This document shows, in pieces, positions 13,301 through 28,060 of a stretch of DNA of 64,000 bases. A program made the position numbers and the translations under genes. The notes below the pieces were generated by a model. It saw only the letters and a program-made list of their open reading frames with translations. It had not been told where the DNA came from and searched no databases. The first letter of the stretch is position 1. The number at the start of each line of letters is the position of its first letter. Origin of the DNA: Climacteris rufus (taxonomy: Eukaryota > Chordata > Aves > Passeriformes > Climacteridae); contig VZRZ01003873.1 in the NCBI GenBank assembly GCA_013398175.1, positions 124,001 through 188,000 of the forward strand. Direction: 5' to 3'.

Positions 13301-16300
13301 CTGGGAACTTTGAAGTTGAGCTGTACGTTGCCTTTGGTAAAAGATGAAGGCAGTTGGTAAGCTAACCTTTTTATAAAGATGATAAAGGTATAGAAGTGCT
13401 GTCCTTATCTGGCTTCTTCCAGTGGAAGTAGGTAGAAATCTCTCCTGACACTGCAGTGGAAAATTTGATGTGGTGCAGAGGCAGAAAATGCCAAATGCAA
13501 AAATGTCATAATCCCTACTGTAGGATGCCAACTTGGCTAATACAGGAAGTCCAACTCTATTATTTCCCAGTATGAGGTATTTGACACACAAGCTACTTTG
13601 CCCAGCCAAAACCTGCTCAGTTCCACATTGCAACTCACCAGTTCCACATTGTGTTCACTGTCATCTGGTGTATCCCTTTGGCATGTGTTTGGCTGCAGGT
13701 ATAGTAGGCATCCTGAGTTGTTCAGAAACACTTCCACCAGCCACAATTTTAGGGTTGGGAGGCCTGTTCAAGAGGAGCAATATAAAGCTTTGTAATGAGA
13801 TTCACATAGGCAATTAGTTACGGTTAAAACAGGCAAATGTTTTACTGTCTCGTTACGGTGTGACCTCCCTGTCTCCTGGCTTCTGAGTAATAAATTGACA
13901 TATTCTGCAGTGTCTGTGACTTGAGTGAGAGAATGGGAATTGGTGTCTGGTTGGGTGTTTCTGATTGAGAAGTTAAAAGTGCAGATGATGGTAGCAAATA
14001 CTGAATGTGTTGATGTTTTCAGGTGGGTGATCTCTTGGCTGTTCTTAATATGTAAGAGTAACACATCCTGGATCTTTGTCAGTGTCATGTTCTCCCCTAA
14101 ACTATCCATGGTCTAGTCTTTCATTTGTGCTCCCAGCTTTTCTGGTTGCACAGTCACTCTCCAACCTGTCTACTGTGGATTTGCAGATGTGAAGATGTGG
14201 ACCCCTCTTCTCAGCATGATGATTTCCTTACCCTGCCACCCATACATCACCAGTTCAGTCAGCTCTGTTCCCCTCCCAAACTCTCTCCATTATTGCTTTC
14301 CCATTTCTAAACACCATTTCCTGTGCTCCTAATACAACCTGTCATTTTGGTTTGATTTGTTAAGGTATGTGGGAAGAGATCCTTGGGTTTTTTACTGGAC
14401 TTATGAAAGCTTTTGAGATAGAGATGTATTCTTTCTGTTCTCCAGAAACCTCCACCTCTGTTGGAGGCACCTTAAACTCTGTATTGGTCATCTTGTAAAA
14501 CTCTGTGGCTTTGCTGCAGGAGTTTGACTTGGATCACCTTTCAACACTCTGCCACTGCTCTCTGCTCCATGAACAGCATGAGGCTGTACCCTCTGCTGCC
14601 TTGTCTCTGTAGCTCCTGCAGTTTCAGGTCTAGATAAACTGCCAAGAGTGTAGAACTGAGTTTTGCTGTATGGAGGGCATCAGACCTTTGTCAGCATAGA
14701 GGTGTTGAGTGCTCAAGGTGGATCCAGTCCTTGTGTTTTACAGCTTTCAGAGTAATCTGCTACTAGCTGATTTCAATTAGCTTCTGCTTTTCCAAAATGA
14801 AACCTTAGAAATGTGCCTGGACTTAAAATGTAGGTATTCCAGTGGGTCTGACTCTGCTTGTATTGCCATGAACTGAAATCACCTCCTGCAAGAAAGAACA
14901 GTATGCAGGTGAGATGATGTTATCTTAAGGAAAAAGAAAGTTTCCAAAACAGTTGCATAATAGAAAGTGACATTGAAAATTAAAAGCTAATTTGCCTGCA
15001 AAGTTAGGTCTGACTCACTAGACCTTGCTCTGCTCAACTCTTAAAACTAGTGATTTTCACATCAGGTGTCTCAGTTGCATTCTCAGATCCTCATGCTCTG
15101 GAAGGGGATTCTGTAATTAGCTCTACTTATGACTGATTAAATCAGTTTTCCTCCTTGAACAGCTGGATACAGTTGTTGATAAGTAGCAGTTGTGATACAT
15201 ACTACATAAACTGGGAGTGTCTCTTATCTGCACTCACTTTCTTCTATATGCTCTATTACTTCGCATAAAACTATTCTTGCAAGTCTTTGATATTCCACTT
15301 TGAATCTAATTTTAATGGCTTTGCCTTTATTTAAACTTATAACCGCAGGAAGTAAACCCAATTTAGCTGTTTGATATATGGATCTCCCATGGATCTCCTG
15401 GCTTTCAAGGAAAAGCACTTGGAATTGGTGACTTGCTCTGTGAACAAGTCATTAGCATGAGGTATCAGGAAAATGAATTAGCTGCATTTGAGTGCACAGA
15501 AATGAAGACTTTCTGTGGCATCAACAGGAAATACCCATGGTTTACAGTGGGCAGCTTCTCACTGTTATTTTAATGCAAATAGGCATGAGCTAATTGTTCA
15601 GGGGCAGAGGGAGCTATTAATTGGAATGTATAAAGAAGAGGCAAACATGCAGAAGAAAACTTGCCAGTAGAGCACTTTGCACTAGAGAGGGAAGTACTCT
15701 GGAATGTTAGCTAGACTATACCTGCAGCACAGCTTTGGTCTGCTTCCAGTGAAGAATTTTGTAATACACAGATTTGATGGTCAGTCAGTGTATTTGCAGT
15801 TAATGCCAATTTATGACTTAAAATAGTCTTACCTCTGCTTTGTGGCAGCTGTTGCTTGTGAGACTGGATAAAGTAAAGACAATCCAAGACAAACATGAGG
15901 TTTGTGCAACCCAGCAAGGGTTTTGTGACTAGGGTTGGAAGGTCTCTCCATCACTGGAGATGTCTCTCCACCTTGTGCCTCAGGTTGAGTGGACATGCTC
16001 AATGTCAGGCTGGCACAGCTGGCTGTATCCCTCCCACAGTCTTGCAGCAGAGGCATTTAACTTCTGGCATTGCTCATGCAGAAAGGAATTCAGGGAGTGG
16101 TGGGTATCTGTGTCACACTTGGTGAGGCAATAAATACAGGAGGCAGCACACAAAGCTGAGAGTTCCTGAGGGGAACTGTGTTTCATTTATATGGATGCTA
16201 TTTTTGATGTCAGACAAAAACTGTATTTCATGTCTAAAATGAAGCATCCACTTATGGGTGGAATAATTGGAGGCTTATTAGTGATAACGGGAGATAGATT

Positions 16301-19103
16301 GATGCACTGGGAATTCAATTCTGCCCACATGTCTCATATTTCTCTGCTGGACCTACCACATTTTGTGCATTCTCTCAGCAGCAGAGACTGTGAGGTAGCA
16401 AAGAATATGAGGTTTGGTTTTGGGATGTTTTTGTGTCTGAAAAGGTAAGACTTTTAATGTTGTGTTTCATGCAATTTCCTTAAAAATTTCAGTTAGCCCT
16501 TAGAGATCAAGGAATTAGCTACTCATTAGCTTTTCATGTTGCCAGAGGAAGGACATAGTTCAGCCCTTGGAGTTATGAGCCCATTGATTGATGTCTGAGG
16601 TGCAGTTTAGCTAGATTGCAAAGACTACCACTTGCTGTGGAAAATCCTCTGGTATTTCCTGGCAGCTGGCCACTCTCGAAGGCCTTGAGCTAGATAGCTT
16701 AGAAACTTGAAGTGGAATTAAGTTGGATGAACCTAGGCCCTAATCCCTGTTTACCTCAATGTTTTCATCTGTGGCTTGGCAGCATTAGTTACTGTGCATG
16801 TTAAGGCTGAAATCTTGCTCATGAATACTGAAAGAGATTGAAGACTTATTTTCCATGCATGGTCTTCCTCAAGTTCCTGCAGTCTGGAGACTAAAAGATT
16901 TTTGGTGTTCCAGATAGGGTGGTGGATAGGTTAGGTTCTGTCTGTGCTGGAAGGAGGTTCTGTCACTCTTACTGGTTGTGTTGTATGACCTTAGTTGGCA
17001 GGAGATACAAACTCACCTAAGCATGTGTAACCTTTCCTGTGACACTTACCAGGAACAGAAGTAGGACTGTAGCTGCTTAGGGGAGCCCATGTTTGGAGTG
17101 AAATCTATTCCATCTGTGATTGAGAACATATGGAATGCTTTGCCTTCTGTGTATACTCACCACATCAGACATCTGTTCTGGGAAACAAAGGAACACTCAG
17201 TTGTGTTCGTGCTCTTACTTTGTTTGGTATGAAGAGCTGCCTAGGCTTTACCCTGGGATGAGAGAGGGACAGACAGGAGGTCTGTAAAGGGCACTCGGCC
17301 AATCTTAAATGGGCATCAGAACTTTTGTTGCAAATGGGATTTTTGTCAAACCAAGAACAACAATCTTTGGTGACTCTTTTTATAGATGTCAGCTGAACTC
17401 TTGAATAATTCTGTGCAGTTTTGCTTTCAGGGGAATAAGAATGTTTAATGATAATGACTCTTACCTGAGGAACTGCATTTGGAGCATCTCTAAAATCTTA
17501 GCTTGATGCCTAATATGGAATGCAGAAAAGGGCTGTAATTCCTGAGCCAAGAGCAGAGATGAAAGAAGCTGAAAGCATTACTCTTCTAAGCCTGTGTGAC
17601 AGCTTTTTCTATTTTATTAATGTTTACTTTAGAAACAAAGATGTACTTGCTCAGTTTGCTCACTTTCTGAGACTAATTTATGTTCTGAGTTCAGCCGTAC
17701 TATTTTCCTTACTGCTATGGAATTTGATTGTATTAACAATGCAAGAAAAATCCAGAGAGTTGATCTAGAGACAGGCATAATTTATGGAAGGAGGAAACCC
17801 TGTGAGATATCTTATCACTCCAGTTTTCAGTAGTAGAAATGAGCTGCTCAGCTCTTTTTGTCCAGATGTTATGGTAGACAGACCTCCAGAACTCTGGCTG
17901 CAGCACTTGCAGAAAACAGAGTTAATCAGTTTGGCACCTGGCAAGCTAATTTACTACTTGACTCTGAAAAATAGGGAGTGTGGGAATCTGTATGCAAAGT
18001 ATAATCAGGAAGAAATAATTATAATTAAGTAAAGAATAATCAGCTAACGCAAAACCTGAATTAAATGAATATTTTTTCAGCAAATACTACAGACCAAATG
18101 CATTGTTCAAACATTTCAGGAAGCATATTATAAATCAAAGACTCTTACTTTGAAGAAATTTTATAACTGCATACAAAACCCATGTAGCCCAAGGTGACAA
18201 ATACCATTCTGTTTTTCCCACTTTTTGGAAGAAGCTGTTCACTATGAAAGCACTTCATTTCTCATTACATGTTGTTGTACTGTGACCTAAGAAGAGTTAA
18301 GGGCACAAGAACATGAGAAGTTCCGGACCCAGTTTGTGCATCACAGAGGGAGTTACTTTAAATTTAGAAATTGGACAAGCTGTGTAAACTACTTCTGCAT
18401 TTTTGGTGTTGGTTATTTGGTAGGTTTGCTTGGATTGCACAAAAATTGTTCCAAGTTCTGTCCTGCTCCCATCTGTTCTTGGCTCTGGTCAACTTCAGGG
18501 GGAGCAGAGAAATGTGCAGTTAGATTCTGCTTGTGCAGAACATCACTGCAGTAAGCTTAAGGTTGGTTTTAAACTCAAATGTCTTTAACAAGACAAGATT
18601 ATCTTGTTTGCATTTTACCCACGAGCTTCAAACACCTCTCAGTGCCGTGCTTCAGGATAAATGACAATGTCTATCTGCTTTGGGTTAGTGACCACCTAGT
18701 TTTTATTCCTGACAAGGATGGCTAACTGGGAGAGGAAAGCACTTGATTTTAGGTTAAAACACTATATTAGCTGATTGTGTTTTAAAACCACAGAGTACAA
18801 TTGACATATCCAGGCATTGTAACATTACCACTGACCATAATTAACAGCAACCTGACCTGAATTAAGATTGGGAGAATTTGATGCTTGTAATTGTGGTTTT
18901 TACAGTGGGGTTTCAAAACATTATTTAAAAAAGGTACTTCCAATGTTTGAGGTGGCAATAAAGGTTTGGAATGTGATCATCAGCTGAAAACAGCAGTGGA
19001 TTTCTTGGTGTGTAATACATATTAATGAGCAACATATCACCATCCCATGACAGTGTTAGGTCTGTAAAATTAACTGGGAGAATATTATCTTCTAATTAAA
19101 AAA

Positions 19104-19164
19104 GATCAGACCCTTCTTATTGAAAGGTCTGATCAAATGTGCTTACCAGACCTTTCAATAAGAA
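19104..19164. repeat. Competing inverted repeats (18-base and 9-base stems)
   Basis: An 18-base arm (19114-19131, TTCTTATTGAAAGGTCTG) is followed after a 15-base loop by its perfect reverse complement (19147-19164). In addition, GATCAGACC (19104-19112) is the perfect reverse complement of GGTCTGATC (19126-19134), so the middle segment can pair either leftward or rightward. No flanking target-site duplication or transposon terminal motif is evident. It is intronic, and its function is unknown. Confidence 0.9.
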
Positions 19165-20178
19165 TAATTCCTGTTTTTGGATCATACTTGCTCTCTTAAT
19201 TTAAAAATGCAACTCAAGGCTTGAAATAATTGGGCTCCAAGGACGCAGCTCTTAGAGGCAGAGCAAGAGCAGGTGTTGTGTTCCCTGTGGCTGCTGCAGG
19301 GTCACAGCTCGGTCTGGTACCATTTATGGCAGAGTCGGTGGGGGCAGTTTTTCAGGTGGATAAGAAAGCTTTATTTAGCCATTTGATGCAGAGCCTGCTC
19401 ACTGTCTCAGCCCTGTCCTCAGGAAGAAGTGTCCACATCATGATAAACACAAATGGGGGATTCTTGTCAGACTCCAGAGGACGTTTCTCAATTCATCCCA
19501 AGGGTTTCCTTCCTAAATAGGACTAAAGAGCTTTGAGCTCCTGTAGACAGCTCAGATGGCTTCTGCTTTACTCCACCTGCTCTCCAAATAGATGATGAAC
19601 ACTTTTAAGGATTTGGTAGCCTGTGAATGTTTCTCAAGTGCTTACTTCCCATTGGAGCTGAAGGTGCTGTTTGGGGACATGCCCTTGCTAACCTTGAATT
19701 GAAGTGATCACAGCAGGAACATGAACCAACTCCTTTTACTTCTTCGTGTTCTGTATGAATTCCCTGTGTCTACAGCTAGGCAGCAGCTTGTTGGTTCTGT
19801 TTCCTGTCTTGTCTTTTATCTTTTCAACTAGATTCACCCTCTTTCATTTTTAAGTATTTAGGTTTTGAATTCTGAAAGAGAAAAAGGCCTCTCTGATGAA
19901 AGAGGTAGGCATGACCATCCTTTTAGGAGAGGAGAGAAAGAAAAAGCAAAGCATTGTGTAGCACAAGTGAGCATTTGCTGAAGAACGTATTATTCAGTGG
20001 CACCAAGTATTCATGGTTTTATTGTAAAGCAGAATGAAATTCCCAGTGGTCAGAGTTCAGAGCCAGAGGAGTTGGCTGTAGCAATAGGCACCAGCAGCCC
20101 TGAAACAAATGTGGGTTTTTTCTGAGAATTTTTCTACATGAGTAAATTCAGTTTGCATAATGGAGTGAGGAATACCTC

Positions 20179-20195
20179 TTTTTTTTTTTTTTTTT
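20179..20195. repeat. T17 homopolymer
   Basis: Seventeen consecutive T. It is followed by AACTGACCTC and has no associated acceptor AG that opens a credible coding frame. Low-complexity intronic tract. Confidence 0.85.
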
Positions 20196-23100
20196 AACTG
20201 ACCTCTTTTTGGCTTCTCAGCTTCTTTCACTGTCTAATAGCCAGAGACAAGTCCTATCAGAAATTCCCACAGTTCTTTGCCCCTTTCATTCTCCAGCCAC
20301 CTAGAAATCACTTGCTATTTATGGATTAGTGCTGGGAATAAGTTATCTGGGGAACTTGAGAGTAAGAGGCTGCTTTTCAAACTAACCTCTGGATCAGTAG
20401 AGCTGGATCATACTGTATATATGTGTATTGTCCCAAACTGCCAAAATCTGTTCTCATACCCCAGATAATATGCAGAGAGCAGAAACAGTGTTGGCAAGTA
20501 TAGTATAACCAAAGAATAAACAGATTTATGTCAATTTAACTGAAATTCTGGGGTGAGATCAGAGTTTCTTTTAACATCTGTAGATATACTAGAACATGTG
20601 TTTCAGGAAGAAAGCAACCTTTTTAAGCTGGATTCTGATTCCTGCACTAATTCCTCAAGCCTTCAAGAATCATACCTGGTCTCTTTAAACAATGAGGGAG
20701 AAGATGATAGAACTATGCTGTGACCACTCCTCTACTATTGCTGTCCTGTCCTCTGTCCTGTCTGTGTTTCCCCCGGCCTTGATCTGAGGCACAGGAACAG
20801 AGGGGAAGGAGAATATGGTGTTTGTGACCATATCTTATTTTCCGAACATTTAATAAATGTTTGGTTTTCTTGCTTTGTGCCTTTTCCCTTCAGAAAGCTT
20901 ATTAGTTGATCATGTTTGAATCTATTTGCCAAGACCAATTTCTTGGCACATTTCAGATGTGCTGAAATAAAATACATTGTCTGATCAGTCTTTGCTTAGT
21001 ACCAATCTTTCATCTGGTGAGCAACCCTTTACTACCTAGCATTTTCCATGAGATGGTAATTACCTCTTGAGTCACTTATTACTTTGTTTGTTTTCTTGGA
21101 ATGTATGCTTTGGCTCTTGCCTTTGACAGTTTCAATCTGCAGTGATGTTCTGTCGCCAGAATGCTTTCACCCTGTGCTGGGTGACTGGTGGTTCTTGGAG
21201 AGAGTTTCCTGAGAGAAGTGCTTTAGAACCCAAGTTCACCACTGCATGTCTAAACACAGGCACTGGCTGTGCCTCCTGTCTGGGCTGCTCAGCAAGTGCA
21301 GTACAAACTCACAGTGCTGCTTAGCATGTTTGCCTTTGGATTCGCCAGATAAAGGGGCTCTGTAAGGCATAGAATCACATTTATATTGAGGATTTGAGGT
21401 ATTTTTGTTACTCTGGAAATTACACCTAGAATGTAGGTCACAATTTCACACAGAAAAAAAATGGGTCAAAAGTCTTGCTGAAACAGTCAAGGTCCCCTGG
21501 TACTGTAGGTATGCAGAACTGATACAACCTGTACATGCTTCTCATGGGATCTGCAGCTCTCATGCACACAAAGTGTGAGGAGATTGGGGTTTATAATTGG
21601 AAGCCCTAACCCCATGCTGTCCATATCCAACACACTTGATGGCCTTAGGGGAAGTCTGTGATGCACAAGGAATGTGGGTTTGCTGCCAAGTGTTATAAAA
21701 TGCAGAGATGACAGCTCTGTTCCGCAAAACACAGTCTAGAAAGATGCAGAGACATTTTACATGATGCTAATGTCCTCCTTTTGGGCAAAAAGACACTATA
21801 GGCTAGGAAATTCAGTGGTAAAGGTGGCTGAAGGGTTTTGTTATCTTAAATATAAACTTGTATCTTGACTTAACCATACAAACATTCCATAGTCACTTTT
21901 TTTTTTTCTTGTGGTTTGATTCTGCCTTGGTGACTGAGACTTTCTGCTAAATTAAATAGTTGACTGTAATTTATCAAAAGTCAATTAACATGATGCATGA
22001 ATTTCATAGCTCCCATCCCTTAGTTATGAGCACTCTTACTTTTTTTACTTGCAAGTAACATGTGCTTCTCACCACAGATCTAGTTAAATTGATCAGGCTG
22101 TTAATTGCTGAAGTGATTTTGAGTTGGAATGATTTAAACCAGTTTCACAGACAGACTGCTTCATCACCAAGTCTTGGCCAAAAATCATTAATATTATAGC
22201 CTCTGGTAAAGCAAAGTCAATGTCCTTCCTTACAAATTCTCTCTTAGTAGGATAAAAGAGAGTTTGATGCATACAATGTTTGTCAATGGCAAATAAGGTA
22301 GTGAGAGTGGTCTTACAAAACAGTGAGATTTTGGGTGGCTATCATAGACTGGTCAAACCAGTGCTGACTTTCAGCTGAAACACAGATCTTTGAAACACTG
22401 GGGCTAAAATCACTCTGTTTTTTTCTTGGAAGAGAAGTTGCTGAGGAATAACTTTCAAGTCTATCCAGATATTTGTGAGCTTTGAGTTCTGAATTTCTTA
22501 GTGACCAAGGAAGCAGCACATACAGTTTTCCAGAGGGCTTATTCTGCAAAACCAAACTTGGGTCTGCTATCCATCTTTCAACAAGGTCCTTCTAGTGGTG
22601 GAAGCACTTCTGCTGGCAGTTGTCACGAACGGCACGAGCAATTCCAGTTGGAGGCTGGATGCTGAGCAGGCAGATGTGGTGCTGCTTTTGGTACAGTTTA
22701 TCTGTGTGTATGGGCATCCTCTCCATTCCTGGCAGAACCAGCCTAAGCCAGTACATCAAGTGCTTTTCCTGCACACATCATTAATAACGTGGATCCTGAA
22801 GCTGCCTGCACATCCCTTGTTTGCCTGTCAGATGCTACAGGGAATTTGTGGAATATGAGCTTCCTTTGGGACAGACCTTCAGGCTGAGCATGCTAATTAG
22901 TACTGCAGAAAAGGGAAGTCTGAGGGGAGCTGCTCAGAAGGAGACTTTTGAACTAGGCAGGCTTTGTGTTTTGATTCTCTGGAAAAGAACAGCTTTTCCA
23001 TTTTCTCGTAGTGTTAGTAGAGAGAAGTCAGGCTTGTGCAAATGGCTGCTGTGACACTGTTGGCAATGATGCCTCTGCTCTACTTCAAACAAATCCACTC

Positions 23101-26100
23101 TTTTGAAAGTGGTGTCTGAGCCACTGCAGCATGTTAATAGGACTGATGGTGGGAATAGAAAATGTTCTGTTTTCTATACAGGCTAAAAGATAGGAAAGGT
23201 CTGAAGTCAAACTGACTCTTTCTTTGCACTAGAGAATATCCCAACTTCACTGGCTGATTTCCACACAATGGCCATGAATCTGTCATTTTCTGTGCTGACC
23301 TCAAAGCAAAAATTTGGGTTTGGTCTGCCTTAGAGGTTAAAAATTAATTTAAACATTCTCAAGTGAATATTTGTGTGGCTGCTTTCCCACACTTCTGCCT
23401 GCATCACGGCAACAGACTGCTTCAGTAATTGGAGAAATTCTTTGCTTTATGAGACCAAAATGCTATTCCAGGTTGATCTCTCTTGCCAGGTGATGAGGAT
23501 GAGTAACTGGCAATTAGAAGTTCTGCATCATTGCCTATGCTGGCTTCCTGGCATATCTCAGTGTCACTCCAGCAGTACAGAAGCCACTCTCTTTGAAAGA
23601 CTGTACACAGTTCATGGGGTGTGGGGGACAAGTACCCCTCTTCTCTTTCAGAATACCTCTGTGCTGATTGGTTTGTTTTAGGGAACCAGCAAGTCTCCTG
23701 ACATAAATCTGAAAACTTGTTAACAGCCTTTCAGCTCAATTTGAGCACCTGTTATCTTAAAATAGAAAGAAGAAGGGAAAAAAAAAAAAGAAAGAAGGCA
23801 TTAAAACAGGAGTCAGTGTCAAACTCTGTAAGACAATGTAAAGTCTTGCCTAATGAAAACAGCTATGAAGATTTGGACTGTTTAAACTTTTAAAAAAATT
23901 AAGAGAGAGCTTGCTTTGAGATATTAGTAGTTGAGAACCAACTCATAATGTGAAGACAAGCCCTGTGCCAGACAGCTAAATTCAGGCTTTGTTCTTTTAA
24001 TATGTCACAGCTACCTCACCCTGGAAATTCATCATCTGAAAAGAGAACCTAGACATGCTCTGGCCCTGGGCCAAACTGCATTTCTTCCTCAACTAATCAA
24101 GGCTCTTTATGCTCCCTGATCAAGTTAGGCCTTGGTTTACTGTTTAGACACTGGCATACCTTTGATTCCTGAATTACGGATCCAATCAAAAACCTGTTGG
24201 TTTCAGCAAGAGCAGGATTGTATCTTGCACAGCACATCAGTGCAATAGCTAGTGGGGAGATACTGCTTACCACAGTGAAACATTTGTGAATCAAACTTAT
24301 TTCCTCTTCCCCTAGACAGTGGTATCCAAGATGTCCAGAGGGAACAATTTAATAGTTCATATGTAACTGACATGAACATTTTGTGCAAATAAGATGCCTA
24401 ATCTGGTAGCAGGTTGGCAAATAAACTTGAAAAGCAGGTTGGTCAGCAGGCAGAAATGAATACCAAATATTTTCCTTGCTGCCTCCCATATTTTGGAAAC
24501 TTTAGAAGCCAGAAATGTTCATTGGAAATGTACACTAAAATGATCCCCAAAGTGGATTAGTCAGCTATTTCTGGAAGAATACTGCAAAGTCTCTTCTGTT
24601 GTGCTGTTGGCCTCCTTGCATCACTATTAATTATGAAATTTAGCTCTTTAGCAGACTGGTAATTAAATTGAGCTGCAGTGATACAGACAAGTCTAGGACC
24701 TCTTTCTATTCTCTGCCAAGATAGTCATATATCCTGGGGTTGTCATGAGGAAAATCCAGCCAAGCTGCCAGTTTCCCTTCCTCTAGGGATGATGTGTCAC
24801 ATTTCATTTGATTACCTGTCTGTTACAGTGAATCTCACCCTCCTTTTCTTTTAATTTTAGAATTGTTTATCTCATCCTTTTTCAAGGCGAGAGTTCAGCC
24901 CGACAGTGCCTTTTGACTTGGTTTGTGGGCTCTTAATCAGTCAAGTATGTAATTCAGTTCTGTCCTGAAGGCAGTGTTGGCCACAGTGTGGAAACTGAAG
25001 GCAAGGGCAGGAAGTTCCTCACAGTAGCATCTCTGTAATCATAAACACTGTCCCAGTTCTATAAATCTGCTGAACTCTGATATTTTTCTCATGTAAAACT
25101 TATTTAAGCTAAAGGTTCCTTACAAAGTATTTCACTCTCTCCAGACACAGCCTGATTTCTGACCTTGTGGAGAGGTGATGATTTACTTCACTGTATTACC
25201 CAATTTGTTGTTTGCTTTACCTAAAGTAACATGATGACAGAGAAGGAGTTCTGTTCTGTAACTTGACTCTGTCCATTTTGATGATAAAAGGATGCTGAAG
25301 GAGAAGAAAATGCCAGAAGAGCAGTTTTGTGTCATCCTGGTAAAGTAAACTACTGACTGTTGGCTGAGGTGTAGTGGGCAGTGATTTGCACCCTGTTGTA
25401 GAGCTCTTTGTAGCTGGTTAACTTTAAGTTCCTTATTTCTTGCTGGCCTTTTGCTTGGAAACTATAGCACAAATTTATATGCCACTGCTTTTGAGCCTGT
25501 TCTCTGTATGAAAGAGAATGTTGAAGAAAAACTGATGCTACTCTGCTTCAAAGAGAGTAAGGCTTGTGTTATGTGTGATCTATGGCTGCTACACCTCCTC
25601 CTGAGCACCAGTGGAAGGCTGTTTTGGAGAAGTGAGAACACAAATGCAGTGCTGTAGTGAGCAGTGAGTTAACTTTCACTTCCCACCTTCCAACTGTTGA
25701 ATTCCAAACCCTGTTGAACAGAAACTGCAACACCCATACATTTTTGCTAGCTGTGCTGTTCTGATATTGATCAAAATCTGTTTGCATTCACCCACTTACC
25801 TGAAGAGCTGCTGTGCTATCTCTGAGATGGTAATCTTTTCTACCAAGAAAAATCCCCACAAAACCTTTTAACTTTTCATGTTCTCTTGATCTAGATGTGT
25901 TTTGATCTAGCTATAGTCTTCCTGGAAAGTCAAAACCCATCTAGCAAGTTCTGTGGGTAGGATTTTCCAGCTGAAGAATATCAAGGGCATGGTGTGCATG
26001 GAACCTCCTGGTCCAAATTACAATTTAAAGCAAATCAGAGGGATTTAGAATTTGGATGGTAACAAAGGATTCTCATAGATTTGTGGCTTACCCTATTATC

Positions 26101-27929
26101 ACCCTTACATTTGCATCATCTTTACCATCAGTATATGAGAAGCATATATACTGATACTGGTTTTCATTAAAAATTAAGATGACATTTAATTTCATCTTTT
26201 CTCTTCCAAATTCATTATTTGAGTTTTCTTTGAATTTTTTTTTCTTTTAGCTTGGGATAACATTGGGTTTTCTGTTGGATTTTCTTATTTGACTTTCAGT
26301 CTTTGTGAGGTATTGGTATCTTTGCCAGACTGAAATACACACCTGGGATTTTTATAAACAGCTAATCAGATACTGGAATTCTTCATAGTATAGGAAGCCA
26401 AAGTCATAACACTGATTTGTGCTTTTCTGCTACACGACTTACCAAGATATGAAAATACCTACACTGGGCTATTGAAACTACATGTACTGTGGATTAAAAA
26501 TAACTCTGGATTAAAATCCTCTGTTTAAAATAAAAAGTCTTATAATCCTTAGCATGAGGAGACTGCATAGTTGTCTTTAGAGAAATGTAGCCCTTCAGTG
26601 AGTTTATTATACTGAGATCAGAAGGTTAGCCAGTGCTGAGCACACATGAATAAAAAAACAAGCTGACTGAAGAAAATTCAACATAGGGTTTGCAATAAAC
26701 TCAAAATTGCCAGCCTAAAAACTGGTGAATTTTACTGCAAATTTGTGATGAAAATTTGCCTGTGAACAAGGACACTGCTTTATCAAGGCTCTACAGCATA
26801 CCTAAAGAGGTAAGGGGTAGTAGTATTTTTTTGCAAGCAAGTTTCAAATCTTTTTACACAAAATGTTGTTTAGTCTTTCATTAATTCCATTAATTCAGTA
26901 GATGCTCACCCTATTCAAAAAGGGAAATCTCAGCTCCTTGAAAAATAAGTTACCATTTCCAGTCCACTCTCCATCACGAAGGTATCATGGCTGCTTTGTT
27001 TCACAGAAGAGACTCTGGCCTCAGAGACCTCTTCATATTTCATATGCATGAGAAGTTTGTGCAAAGCATCTTCTCACCAGCATTGTTTCACATTGTGAGT
27101 CTGTTCTGAGCACAGCAGGATGATTCTGGCAAATAGGTGATGATTCTCCTGAGACAGGAAGAGAAGCAAGATGCTCTTTCACAGGACTAAGCTTTAAGTG
27201 AACAGAGGGATTTTTCTTCAGAGGGTACCAGAGCTGGGCAGTTTATCATTTGTATTGATGAGGCTGAAAGATACCTTCAGCTGTTTCCTACCAATACCTG
27301 GGTAACACTGTAGGTTCAATTGCAACAGGGGAAATTCTGAATAGATTCCCTCCCACCCCCAGTTCTGTCATCTCGCTGCCTACTGCTTTCACACTTGTAA
27401 GGGGAGAAAAGAACATTAGACTACAGACATTAAATCTTTAGTAGCCACCTCTTTGTGTGTCTGGCTCTCCTGCTTCCTTCTGTCCTCCTGTTCATTGCTG
27501 AAATTGGAGAGTGGTCTCAGTTGCCTGCTGGCGGTAGCTGGCTGCTCTAAAGTTCTGGGGATTACTTCATGCACCTTCAAAATGCAGCTTTGCACAGGTT
27601 TGCTACTCAAGGTAGCATGGTGGATAGAAAGAGCATGCTGTGCTCTTGACCAAATGATGGATAGCAAAACTTCAGTTCAATGGCCCAGATCTAAAGGATA
27701 GCTTTCCTTTAGAACTATGTTGTCATTTCCTTATCTGGTGTTTCTCATATTTCTTCCTATAGTCTATCACCTGCTCTGCCCGTCTGAATTCATTACTTGA
27801 TGTATACGTGAAGCTCCAGTGTTTAGCTCAGTGTTCTGTTTGTGCTGTACATTTTTGAACACCATATTTGGACACTTGTCAGGCTGTCTGTAGTAGGTGG
27901 GGGTGTTTGGTGCAGGCCTCGGTTAGCTC

Positions 27930-28060
27930 TGTGACAGGCTGCAGACTCAGTTCATCGCTCCGTTATCCAGCTGCTTATCAGCCGCTCTCACACTCCAGCC
28001 CTTGTTTGAGCTGCAGTAATTAAGACTCCATTGTTTCCGTGCTCACAGAGCATTGCTGCA
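27930..28060. promoter_or_regulatory. Candidate intronic regulatory element (unproven)
   Basis: A compact stretch holds a GATA-type CTTATC (27974-27979), a homeodomain-type TAATTA (28017-28022) and a Sox-type CATTGTT (28029-28035), with several CpGs retained in an otherwise CpG-poor intron. Such clusters are typical of conserved enhancers but also occur by chance. No conservation data are available here. Confidence 0.25.

Noticed and set aside
13166..13633. 155-codon minus-strand open frame
   Set aside because: Mixed hydrophobic and polar composition without a motif, and no splice or start context that sets it apart.
15925..15990. Possible antisense CR1 start (GGGTTGGAAGGTCTCTCCAT)
   Set aside because: Only one short match, with no further CR1 landmarks on either side.
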